DNA of 6,266 bases. It comes from Akkermansiaceae bacterium (GTDB lineage: Bacteria; Verrucomicrobiota; Verrucomicrobiia; Verrucomicrobiales; Akkermansiaceae). Shown here piece by piece: positions 1 to 6,221 of this stretch. The stretch lies in contig JAHDGN010000204.1 in the NCBI GenBank assembly GCA_020627645.1, positions 1 through 6,266 on the forward strand, read 5' to 3'. Numbering within the stretch: position 1 is the first letter of the stretch; each line of letters starts with the position of its first letter. Position numbers and translations under genes: made by a program. The notes under the pieces were generated by a model. It saw nothing but the letters and a program-made list of their open reading frames with translations. It searched no databases and was not told the DNA's origin.

Positions 1-2033
1 GGCTGCGTGGTATTCCGATGATGGCGGGACTCATCCAATTTCTCTTGAATCAGCTCCCGCTTTGCAGGTTTCCCACGGAAAACCGCCTTCAACGCATAAT
101 TCCATTTTAACTCAGGAACATCACGATAAAACGCCTCGATCTCCTCTCGCCCCCTCTCACGAATAACCCCATCCTCATCCAAGAAAGTAACCGAAACCAC
201 CTGATCAAAACTCTCCACTCCCATCGCTCCGGCATTCATCCGTAAACCACCTCCCACATTTCCAGGAATCCCCTCCATCCACTCAAAACCTCCAATATTA
301 TGATCTCTAGCCACACTCGATACCTTCTTAAATCTCACCCCTACCCCAGCCGAAATCAAATCCCCATCAGCCGTCACCTCACCAAAGACCCCACCCTTCG
401 GATGAATCACCACCCCACGAATCCCCCCATCACGCACTAACAAATTGGACCCACGCCCAACCACTCTAACCGGAATCCCACGCTCCTTACAAAAAGCCAC
501 AACGGCCGCAAACTGATCAAACTCTTCAGGCTCCACCCAAAACTGAGCCGGCCCTCCCACCCGAATCGTCGTATGCTTGGCCATTGGCTCATACAACTTC
601 ACCTCTGACGCCCCACTCTCACCCTTCAAATCTTCCAACACCTTCAAATCCCTCACCAACTTCGCACCCGCTTCATGCACATTCCCCGCACCCAAAGTCA
701 AAAACAGATCTCCCTCTCGCAACTGATTCCCCACAAAATGGTGCGCTGTCTCCAAATCCGGCAAAGAAACCGCCTTCGTATCACCTGCTTCCGAGATCGC
801 ATCCACAATCGTCTGCCCTGAAATCCCCTCAATCGGATCCTCACTCGCCGTATACACCCCAGTCACAAAAACCAAATCAGCTGCTTGAAAAGCTTCCCCA
901 AATTCCCTCGCCAATTTCTGCGTCCGACTGTAGCGATGCGGCTGAAACAAAACCACCACCCTCCCCGGCTCATAGCTGCGCGCCGTCTGCAACGTCGCCT
1001 CAACCTCCGTCGGATGATGCCCGTAATCATCCACCACCCGAAACCTCTGACTCACATGTTTCGTCTCAAACCTCCGCTTCGCCCCCGCAAACGAACTCAG
1101 CGCACGATTCATATAATCAAAACCCACCCCACAACACGTCGCCACCGCCATCGCCCCCAAGGCATTCATCACATTATGCCTCCCAGGAATCCCCAACTGA
1201 ACCCTCCCCCTTTCCTGCCCCCGAAACGAAACCGTAAACGAAACCATCCCCGCCTGTTCAACCAAATCACTCGCCACCCAATCCGTCCCACCCCAGCCAT
1301 AAGAAATCGCCCCTTCCCGGTCCTCACACAATCCACGAGCCTCCTCACACTCCCCACAATACACCACCTCTCCACTCGTCTGATTCAATAGCGTCGAAAA
1401 AACTTCCCGAATCTCCTCAATCCCACCCGCATAATGATCCAAATGCTCCTCCTCCACATTCAAAACCAACGAATGCTTCGGCCGATACAACGCCAAAGTT
1501 CCATCAGACTCATCCCCCTCCGCCACCAAATACTCACCACTCGGATTCCACTCCGCATTCGAACCCAATACCGGGATTTCGGCTCCCACATAATGCGAAG
1601 GCCCCAATTCGGTTTGCCGCAAAATATGAGCAATCATCGACGAAGTCGTCGTCTTCCCATGCGTTCCCGAAACCACCACCCCCGACTTCGTATGCAAAAT
1701 CGCAGCCAAACACTCCGCCCTCCGGAACGTCGGAATCCCCAACTTCAAAGCCTCCGCCAATGCCGCGTTCGTAGGCCGAATCGCCGACGAATAAATCACC
1801 GCATCCACCCCTTGAACCGCCTCAGCCGAATGCGGAGTCGAAAAAATCAACCCTATCTCCCTCAACCTCTCAGTTTCATCCGAAGTCACCCGATCCGATC
1901 CACTCACCACATGTCCCATCTGAAGCAACAACCTCGCTAAACCACTCATCCCCGAACCCGCAACTCCAATCAAATGAACCCGCATCGGCTCACTCTCATC
2001 CAACAACCGCCTACTGAATTCCTCTAAGTTCAT
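1..2033 (-). CDS. murC-murB: Bifunctional MurC-MurB fusion: UDP-N-acetylmuramate--L-alanine ligase / UDP-N-acetylenolpyruvoylglucosamine reductase (3' end cut by window edge)
   Basis: One uninterrupted frame of 677 codons runs from ATG at 2033 to the left edge with no stop. Residues 1 to about 460 are a full MurC: N-terminal nucleotide-binding loop GVAGSGMSG (23-31), ATP P-loop GTHGKTTT (123-130), AEGDESDGT (171-179), EEHLDHY (195-201), DDYGHHPTE (335-343) and FQPHRYSRT (363-371). After a linker of about 20 residues, MurB begins near 480: HTTIRVGGPA (487-496), the FAD-binding stretch GRGSNLLVRDGG (526-537), and GIPGNVGGG (588-596) followed by RMNAGA. The window ends at RNTTQ, just before the expected Ser/Cys catalytic motif and C-terminal Glu region, so roughly 80-100 residues are probably missing. 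MurB reduces UDP-GlcNAc-enolpyruvate to UDP-MurNAc with NADPH; MurC then adds L-Ala with ATP; both act in the cytoplasm. The start overlaps the murG stop (ATGA), with GAGGG immediately upstream, which implies translational coupling. A second Met (residue 17) is possible but less likely. Confidence 0.94.
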   Translation of the reverse strand, partial: MNLEEFSRRLLDESEPMRVHLIGVAGSGMSGLARLLLQMGHVVSGSDRVTSDETERLREIGLIFSTPHSAEAVQGVDAVIYSSAIRPTNAALAEALKLGIPTFRRAECLAAILHTKSGVVVSGTHGKTTTSSMIAHILRQTELGPSHYVGAEIPVLGSNAEWNPSGEYLVAEGDESDGTLALYRPKHSLVLNVEEEHLDHYAGGIEEIREVFSTLLNQTSGEVVYCGECEEARGLCEDREGAISYGWGGTDWVASDLVEQAGMVSFTVSFRGQERGRVQLGIPGRHNVMNALGAMAVATCCGVGFDYMNRALSSFAGAKRRFETKHVSQRFRVVDDYGHHPTEVEATLQTARSYEPGRVVVLFQPHRYSRTQKLAREFGEAFQAADLVFVTGVYTASEDPIEGISGQTIVDAISEAGDTKAVSLPDLETAHHFVGNQLREGDLFLTLGAGNVHEAGAKLVRDLKVLEDLKGESGASEVKLYEPMAKHTTIRVGGPAQFWVEPEEFDQFAAVVAFCKERGIPVRVVGRGSNLLVRDGGIRGVVIHPKGGVFGEVTADGDLISAGVGVRFKKVSSVARDHNIGGFEWMEGIPGNVGGGLRMNAGAMGVESFDQVVSVTFLDEDGVIRERGREEIEAFYRDVPELKWNYALKAVFRGKPAKRELIQEKLDESRHHRNTTQ

Positions 2034-3100
2034 CCCTCGATCACATCTGCAATATTTCCTGCCGCCTCCGGCACCGCCAAAGATCTCATCTTCTCACTCA
2101 TCTCCGCCCGTCTCCCCTTATCCATTCCTTCCAACATTTCCCGAAAAACCTCCACACTCAACTCATCCTGCTTCTTCAAAATCGCCGCTCCTGCCTTCTC
2201 AAACACCACCGCATTCGCCGTCTGATGGTCATCCGCCGCAAAAGGAAAAGGCACCAACAACGCCGGCAACCCAACGTGTGCCAGCTCCGTCAACGAAGAC
2301 GCCCCAGACCTCGCCACACAAAAATCACTCGCCGCATAGGCCACACCCATTCGACTGCAAAAAGCCAACACCTTGTAGCCCTCACGATCCCCAACCTGCT
2401 CACTCAAACGCTCAAAATCTCCCTGACCCGCCAAATGCAACACCTGCCAACCACTCCCCTCCGTTCCCTTCGCCACGATCTCATTCAATCGCCAAGCACC
2501 CTGACTCCCGCCCATCACCAAAATCGTTTTCTTATCCGGCTCTAACCCAAACTCCGCACAAGCCTCCTCCCGCGTTGGCAATTCCTCCAACTCATCCCTC
2601 ACCGGCGTTCCCGTCACCAACACCTCCCGACTCTCAAAATGCTTTCCAGCCTCCTTCAATCCTACCAACACCGCCGTACACTTCTTAGCCGTCATCCGAT
2701 TCGACCGACCCGGCACCGCATTCGAATCATGAACATAAGTCCTCACCCCCCTTTTCGCCCCAGCCACCACCGGAGGATACGACGTAAACCCACCCATCCC
2801 CAAAACCACATCCGCATTTTCTGAACGAAGAATCTGCCCACATTGACCAATCGTCTTCCGCAACTTCCACAAAAACGACACCATCTTCAAAGAAAACGTC
2901 GGAGGCTTCGCAATCGCCTTCACCGTCTCAAACCTCAAATCCGTATACTTCTCCGACGCCTGGGCATCCACTTTCTTCTCCGAAATCAACAACACCACCT
3001 CATGCCCCCTCGACTTCAATTCCTGAGCCACCGCAATCCCCGGAAACAAATGCCCCCCAGTCCCTCCACAAGCAATAATGACTTTCAATCGATCAGACAC
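2030..3100 (-). CDS. murG: UDP-N-acetylglucosamine--N-acetylmuramyl-(pentapeptide) pyrophosphoryl-undecaprenol GlcNAc transferase MurG
   Basis: MurG is a GT28-family, GT-B-fold enzyme at the inner face of the cytoplasmic membrane. It transfers GlcNAc from UDP-GlcNAc to lipid I, producing lipid II. From the GTG at 3100 the protein is 356 residues, the normal family length. Visible motifs are the N-terminal loop CGGTGGH (11-17), GMGGF (101-105), HDSNAVPG (124-131; many homologues read HEQN here), GGSQGA (197-202), and the C-terminal UDP-GlcNAc site ARSGASSLTEL (263-273) followed by PFPFAADDHQTANA (284-297). I chose GTG at 3100 because it places the first glycine-rich loop ten residues in, as usual. 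An upstream TTG at 3193 would add a Trp/Cys-rich, non-homologous extension and nearly abut the divergent gene; TTG at 3088 is another option. No Shine-Dalgarno is visible. The TGA stop overlaps the murC-murB ATG, so the two form one transcription unit. Confidence 0.95.
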   Translation of the reverse strand: MSDRLKVIIACGGTGGHLFPGIAVAQELKSRGHEVVLLISEKKVDAQASEKYTDLRFETVKAIAKPPTFSLKMVSFLWKLRKTIGQCGQILRSENADVVLGMGGFTSYPPVVAGAKRGVRTYVHDSNAVPGRSNRMTAKKCTAVLVGLKEAGKHFESREVLVTGTPVRDELEELPTREEACAEFGLEPDKKTILVMGGSQGAWRLNEIVAKGTEGSGWQVLHLAGQGDFERLSEQVGDREGYKVLAFCSRMGVAYAASDFCVARSGASSLTELAHVGLPALLVPFPFAADDHQTANAVVFEKAGAAILKKQDELSVEVFREMLEGMDKGRRAEMSEKMRSLAVPEAAGNIADVIEG

Positions 3101-3195
3101 AACGTTAAGCCCGCAACCTAAAGAACCAACCCGCGCATTGAAACCGCGAATTACAACAAATTGCGACCAGCAACACCTCAACGCACTCCACAAAG
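3101..3195. promoter_or_regulatory. Divergent intergenic region between murG and argD
   Basis: These 95 bp separate the murG GTG from the argD ATG and must hold, or lie close to, the promoters for both directions, unless transcription enters from elsewhere. A TTGAAA at 3138-3143 on the plus strand resembles a -35 box, but no convincing -10 follows at normal spacing. On the minus strand I likewise find no good sigma-70 pair. No operator-like palindrome and no ribosome-binding site for either gene is evident. The promoter role is inferred from gene layout only. Confidence 0.35.
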
Positions 3196-4386
3196 ATGAC
3201 CATCACCGAACAAACACAAAAATTCGTCCTCAACACCTACGGCCGCTTCCCCATCACCATTACCCGAGGCCAAGGCACACACGTCTGGGACCAAGACAAC
3301 AACCAACTCCTCGACTTCTGCTCCGGCATCGCCACCTGCTCCCTCGGACACTGCCACCCCAACCTCACCCAAGCCATTACCAATCAAGCCCAAACCCTCC
3401 TCCACTGCTCCAACCTCTACCATATCCCTCAACAAGCCGAACTCGCCCAACTCATTAGCGAAAAAATCACCCAACAACCCGGCCAAACCTTTTTTGGTAA
3501 CTCCGGTGCCGAAGCCAACGACGGACTCATCAAACTCGCCCGCCGCCACGGGCAACCCGACAACCGATTCGAAATCCTCACCTTCCACCAATCATTCCAC
3601 GGCCGAACCTTCGGCGCCATGACCGCCACCGCCCAAGGATTTAACCCCCTCCCCAAAGGATTCACCTACCTCCCCCCCAACGACCTCGACGCCGTCAAAA
3701 AAGCCATTAATCCTCAAACCGTCGCCATCCTCCTCGAACCCATCCAAGGCGAAGGAGGGGTCCACCCCATGACACCCGAATTCCTCCACGGCCTTCAAGA
3801 TCTCTCGCAAAAACACAACCTCCTCCTCATGCTCGACGAAGTCCAATGCGGCTTCGGACGCACCGGCCACCTCAACGGGTACCAAGCCATCACCCCAGAT
3901 CTCCAACCCGACGCCATCTCCTGGGCCAAAGGCATGGGCGGCGGCTTCCCCATCGGCGCCTTCTGGGTCGCCGAAAAACACACCCCTCTCCTCGGACCCG
4001 GCTCCCACGGCTCCACCTACGGAGGAAACCCCCTCGCCTGCGCCGCCTCCCTCGCCGTCATCAATACCATCATCAACGAAAACCTTCCCGCCAACGCCCT
4101 CGCACGCGAACAACAAATCCGCGAAACCGTCACCTCCTGGAACCACCCCGCCATCACCGAAATCCGCGGCCACGGACTCCTCCTAGGAATCGGACTCAAC
4201 CCAGAACACCTCAAGACACCCGAAGACAAAATCCCCTCCATCCACCTCTGCCATCAACTCCTTGAAAACGGGCTCCTCGTTCCCCCCGCCGGCCCCGAAA
4301 CCATTCGCCTTCTCCCTCCCCTCAACGTCACCGAACAGGAAATCCAAACCGCCCTCCAAATCCTCAAAAAAACCCTGTCTCAATAA
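3196..4386 (+). CDS. argD: Class III PLP-dependent aminotransferase, probable acetylornithine aminotransferase ArgD
   Basis: The 396-residue protein has the length and motif order of ArgD: NSGAEAND (102-109, cofactor phosphate region), FHGRT (134-138), EPIQGEGG (181-188), DEVQCGFGRTG (214-224), the PLP Schiff-base lysine K245 in SWAKGMGGG (242-250), and GSTYGGNPLAC (272-282). ArgD converts N-acetylglutamate semialdehyde and glutamate to N-acetylornithine and 2-oxoglutarate in the cytoplasmic arginine pathway; some homologues also act on succinyl-diaminopimelate or ornithine. Substrate choice inside this class cannot be fixed by motif reading, and no arginine gene lies beside it. The usual NSGAEANE motif has Asp in place of the final Glu. 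It is the only plus-strand gene here and has no Shine-Dalgarno upstream. Codons end mostly in C or A (CTC, GCC, AAC, GAA), the reverse of its minus-strand neighbours, which follows the strand-wide base skew and does not need transfer to explain it. Confidence 0.87.
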   Translation: MTITEQTQKFVLNTYGRFPITITRGQGTHVWDQDNNQLLDFCSGIATCSLGHCHPNLTQAITNQAQTLLHCSNLYHIPQQAELAQLISEKITQQPGQTFFGNSGAEANDGLIKLARRHGQPDNRFEILTFHQSFHGRTFGAMTATAQGFNPLPKGFTYLPPNDLDAVKKAINPQTVAILLEPIQGEGGVHPMTPEFLHGLQDLSQKHNLLLMLDEVQCGFGRTGHLNGYQAITPDLQPDAISWAKGMGGGFPIGAFWVAEKHTPLLGPGSHGSTYGGNPLACAASLAVINTIINENLPANALAREQQIRETVTSWNHPAITEIRGHGLLLGIGLNPEHLKTPEDKIPSIHLCHQLLENGLLVPPAGPETIRLLPPLNVTEQEIQTALQILKKTLSQ

Positions 4387-4389
4387 ATC

Positions 4390-4421
4390 CTAAAATCTAA
4401 CTCCCTAAATTCTAAACCTCC
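4390..4421. repeat. Short-period CTAA repeat (four units, 7-8 nt phase)
   Basis: Four consecutive units each begin with CTAA: CTAAAAT (4390-4396), CTAACTCC (4397-4404), CTAAATT (4405-4411) and CTAAACC (from 4412). The array starts three bases after the argD stop. A related pair of 7-nt units, CTTAAAC and CTTAAAT, lies at 4598-4611, on the other side of the same gap at the hisF stop. Confidence 0.55.
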
Positions 4422-4446
4422 ATTTAGCCACACCAATCCCCAACTC

Positions 4447-4483
4447 CTCCGCGTCACTCTGCGACCTCTGTGGCTCTGCGGTA
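4447..4483. repeat. Degenerate CTCTGCG repeat (four units, 8-10 nt phase)
   Basis: The units are CTCCGCGTCA (4447-4456), CTCTGCGAC (4457-4465), CTCTGTGG (4466-4473) and CTCTGCGGTA (4474-4483). Each begins CTC and holds a GCG or GTG core. From memory this matches a type of intergenic phrase (on the other strand, CGCAGAG/CACAGAG units) seen many times in genomes of several environmental phyla; I cannot search to confirm. It is not an inverted repeat and encodes nothing recognisable. Confidence 0.6.
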
Positions 4484-4485
4484 TC

Positions 4486-4511
4486 CCCCACAACCACGCC
4501 CCACAACCACG
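4486..4511. repeat. Perfect 13-bp tandem duplication
   Basis: CCCCACAACCACG occurs twice head-to-tail, at 4486-4498 and 4499-4511, without a mismatch. It sits between the CTCTGCG array and the ACTCAA array. Confidence 0.85.
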
Positions 4512-4512
4512 A

Positions 4513-4547
4513 ACTCAACACTCAAAACTCACCAGTCTCAACTCGGC
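4513..4547. repeat. Heptanucleotide ACTCAAN repeat (five units)
   Basis: Five units lie in strict 7-nt phase: ACTCAAC, ACTCAAA, ACTCACC, AGTCTCA and ACTCGGC. The first three are nearly identical and the last two are decayed. The pattern recalls the short tandemly repeated heptamers known from cyanobacteria, though the sequence family is not the same as far as I can tell. Confidence 0.6.
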
Positions 4548-4610
4548 CAAAGCCCGCCCCCTCAACCAAGCCAAATCAAAAATCTACCCTCATAGATCTT
4601 AAACCTTAAA

Positions 4611-5381
4611 TCAACCGACCCAAGGCCTCACCGGCACGCCCTTCTTTTTGAAAAACTCCTTCGCCTCCGGCACCGTATGCTGCCCGAAGTGAAAAATACT
4701 CGCAGCCAAGACTGCATCAGCTTTCCCCTCATCCAACACCTCCACCATATGATCTAAATTCCCCGCACCCCCGCTAGCGATCACCGGAATCCCCACCGCC
4801 TCACTCACCGCCCTCGTCAACTCGATATCATACCCATCCTTCGTCCCGTCTGCATCCATACTCGTCAACAAAATTTCTCCTGCTCCTCGATCATAAACCT
4901 CCTTTGCCCACTCGATCGCATCTAACCCCTCCACCGGCTTGCGCCCCCCATGCGTATACACCCCCCACTTCCCCTCACCCTGTCTCTTTGCATCAATCGC
5001 CACCACCACACACTGACACCCAAAAGCCTTCGCGCCCTCATCCACCAACTCCGGCCTCACGATCGCCGCCGTATTCACCCCCACCTTATCTGCCCCAGCC
5101 AACAACATCCGACTCATATCCTTCACCTCCCGAATTCCCCCACCCACGGTCAGAGGCACAAAACACTGAGCCGCCGTCTCCCTCACCACATCCACCATCG
5201 TTTCACGACCATCCGAAGACGCCGTAATATCTAAAAACACAATCTCATCTGCCTGCTGCTCATTATAAGCCACCGCCGACTCCACCGGATCCCCCGCATC
5301 CACCAAATCCACAAAATTTGTCCCCTTCACCACCCGACCATTTGTCACATCCAAACACGGAATAATTCTCTTCGCCAACAT
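4611..5381 (-). CDS. hisF: Imidazole glycerol phosphate synthase cyclase subunit HisF
   Basis: HisF is a (beta/alpha)8-barrel enzyme. Using ammonia delivered by the glutaminase HisH, it converts PRFAR to imidazole glycerol phosphate (histidine pathway) and AICAR (returned to purine synthesis) in the cytoplasm. The protein is 256 residues, a typical length. It opens with the family signature MLAKRIIPCLDV, with catalytic Asp11, and has the second catalytic Asp at 130 in VAIDAK. Phosphate-binding loops appear as VGGGIR (79-84) and ASGGAGN (202-208), and the TSMDADGTKDGYD stretch (173-185) is characteristic. These features separate it from the paralogue HisA. No hisH or hisA lies nearby. The nuclease gene ends 23 bp upstream on the same strand, so the two are probably co-transcribed. 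No Shine-Dalgarno precedes the ATG. Confidence 0.97.
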   Translation of the reverse strand: MLAKRIIPCLDVTNGRVVKGTNFVDLVDAGDPVESAVAYNEQQADEIVFLDITASSDGRETMVDVVRETAAQCFVPLTVGGGIREVKDMSRMLLAGADKVGVNTAAIVRPELVDEGAKAFGCQCVVVAIDAKRQGEGKWGVYTHGGRKPVEGLDAIEWAKEVYDRGAGEILLTSMDADGTKDGYDIELTRAVSEAVGIPVIASGGAGNLDHMVEVLDEGKADAVLAASIFHFGQHTVPEAKEFFKKKGVPVRPWVG

Positions 5382-5404
5382 CGTTCAAAAACACTCAACA
5401 ATTC

Positions 5405-6079
5405 TCAATTCAACCCCCAACCGCCCTTCCTCTGGCTCTTCGCATTTGCTGCAAACTTTTGTAGCTGCCTCTTCTGATCATGATACTTCCGCCCCTCCGG
5501 CAAGGTCACTCCCTTCGTATGAACTCTCCCCAGCCCCTCCTTCACCAACAACTCATGCCAATACTCACCCGACGGCAGCTTCAAAAAGCCGTAGACCCTT
5601 GGCCCGTCATAAACCACCTCCCACTTCGTCAGGACATCGAATTCAATCCCTTTCAACTTCGAATTCGCAAAATCCTTCGCCAACTTCCCCAATCTCAAAG
5701 TCTTCTCATAACCCAAGCCCCCGAACGCTTCCCCCTGCTTCATCACCCTTCTCCGATGATCATCATAAGGTTTATCTCGGCTCTCGGCTGTATCTACATA
5801 ATAAATCCTCAACTCAAAAACCCTTCCATCTTTTGCTTTCACCTTAAAGCTATCCCCATCGTTATACTTTTTATCAGGCACCAAGCGACAACCTTTCAAC
5901 AAGTAATAACCTCCCACCTTCTCATCCTCATTTTTCTCTAAAGCGCTTGGCTTCGAAACATCCACTCCAGCACCCTGCCTCTCCTGATACCACTTCCACC
6001 CCCAAGCCACCAAAGCGATCACCAAAAGTAGAATTGTCTTGAACGTTTTATTCTTCATCACCTTCGTGGCCCCAACCAT
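5405..6079 (-). CDS. Membrane-anchored staphylococcal-nuclease-like (SNase/TNase) protein
   Basis: The 224-residue protein has a basic N-terminus (MVGATKVMKNKTFK), one hydrophobic segment at about residues 15-29 ending in Trp-rich WGWKW, a charged linker, and an SNase-type OB-fold domain from about 58 to the end. The active-site set of staphylococcal nuclease can be aligned: D76 in NDGDSF (for D21), R91 in LRIYYVDTAES, D96, T97 and E99 (for R35, D40, T41, E43), and R161 in YDGPRVYGF (for R87). All are present, so Ca2+-dependent cleavage of DNA or RNA is plausible. No clear signal-peptidase site follows the hydrophobic segment, and positive charges precede it. I infer an uncleaved anchor with the catalytic domain outside the cytoplasm. 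ATG at 6079 was chosen because GGAGGG lies 4 nt upstream; GTG at 6091 and ATG at 6058 are alternatives. It precedes hisF by 23 bp. The physiological role is unknown. Confidence 0.83.
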   Translation of the reverse strand: MVGATKVMKNKTFKTILLLVIALVAWGWKWYQERQGAGVDVSKPSALEKNEDEKVGGYYLLKGCRLVPDKKYNDGDSFKVKAKDGRVFELRIYYVDTAESRDKPYDDHRRRVMKQGEAFGGLGYEKTLRLGKLAKDFANSKLKGIEFDVLTKWEVVYDGPRVYGFLKLPSGEYWHELLVKEGLGRVHTKGVTLPEGRKYHDQKRQLQKFAANAKSQRKGGWGLN

Positions 6080-6083
6080 GAAA

Positions 6084-6089
6084 CCCTCC
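6084..6089 (-). promoter_or_regulatory. Shine-Dalgarno site of the nuclease gene
   Basis: On the minus strand GGAGGG is followed by TTTC and then ATG at 6079, a good core at slightly short spacing. It decides the start over the GTG at 6091, which lies upstream of this site. It is the only well-spaced Shine-Dalgarno I see in the window. Confidence 0.65.
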
Positions 6090-6126
6090 ACAAAATAATC
6101 AACTCACATTCTTCATCCCCCGTGGC

Positions 6127-6143
6127 GGCGGTTTCCAACCGCC
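6127..6143. repeat. Perfect short inverted repeat (7-bp stem, 3-nt loop)
   Basis: GGCGGTT, loop TCC, AACCGCC forms a perfect GC-rich hairpin on either strand. No T-run follows in either direction, so a classical intrinsic terminator is unlikely. It could be a REP-like palindrome, or a processing or stability element in the leader of the nuclease transcript. Confidence 0.6.
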
Positions 6144-6190
6144 AAGCCCCCTCAACCAAAACTCCTCCTCAACCAGGCCCCCTCCTCCCC

Positions 6191-6221
6191 TTTTCCGTCC
6201 CTTTCCGCGACTTCCGCGGTT
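6191..6221. repeat. Degenerate TTCCGCG repeat (three units, 10-nt phase)
   Basis: The units are TTTTCCGTCC (6191-6200), CTTTCCGCGA (6201-6210) and CTTCCGCGGTT (6211-6221). The design matches the array at 4447-4483: a pyrimidine run, then a CGCG/GCG core, with the last unit ending in GCGGT. The two arrays differ in the pyrimidine part. Confidence 0.5.

Larger units (their letters stand above)
4387..4610. other. Non-coding gap between convergent argD and hisF, C-rich and repeat-filled; possible Rho-type termination zone
   Basis: No plausible gene is found in these 224 bp. By hand count the plus strand carries 91 C and only 20 G. Almost the whole stretch consists of short-period degenerate repeats, listed separately. 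No GC-rich hairpin followed by a T-run is visible for either converging gene. The weak inverted repeat CTAAAT/ATTTAG (4405-4410 and 4422-4427, 11-nt loop) is too feeble to call a terminator. The argD transcript would therefore end in a C-rich, G-poor, little-structured RNA, which is the character of Rho loading sites; that role is inference. Confidence 0.5.

Noticed and set aside
584..1940. Long plus-strand open frames opposite murC-murB, rich in Pro, Ser, His and Arg
   Set aside because: They are antisense shadows caused by the strong C bias of the plus strand. They have no family resemblance, and the opposite strand carries clear MurC and MurB motifs.
3138..3157. Sigma-70 promoter for argD based on TTGAAA
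   Set aside because: The nearest AT-rich hexamer is far too close, and nothing like TATAAT occurs at 16-18 nt spacing.
3101..3193. N-terminal extension of murG to a TTG at 3193
   Set aside because: The added 31 residues are Trp/Cys-rich and unlike MurG, and would leave only 2 bp to the divergent argD start. The GTG at 3100 gives the normal family length and motif position.
3592..4173. 193-codon minus-strand frame inside argD
   Set aside because: It is an antisense shadow of a C-ending-codon gene, Gly/Glu/Val-rich and without recognisable motifs. argD motifs on the plus strand explain the DNA.
3196..4386. argD as a horizontally acquired gene because its codon use differs from its neighbours
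   Set aside because: The difference mirrors the strand-wide C over G bias that is also present in non-coding DNA, so orientation alone accounts for it.
4405..4427. CTAAAT/ATTTAG stem as an argD terminator
   Set aside because: It has only six AT-rich pairs with an 11-nt loop and no following T-run. It is better explained by the CTAA repeats.
4447..4547. Possible CRISPR array
   Set aside because: The repeats are 7-13 nt, directly adjacent, degenerate and without unique spacers, and no cas gene is present.
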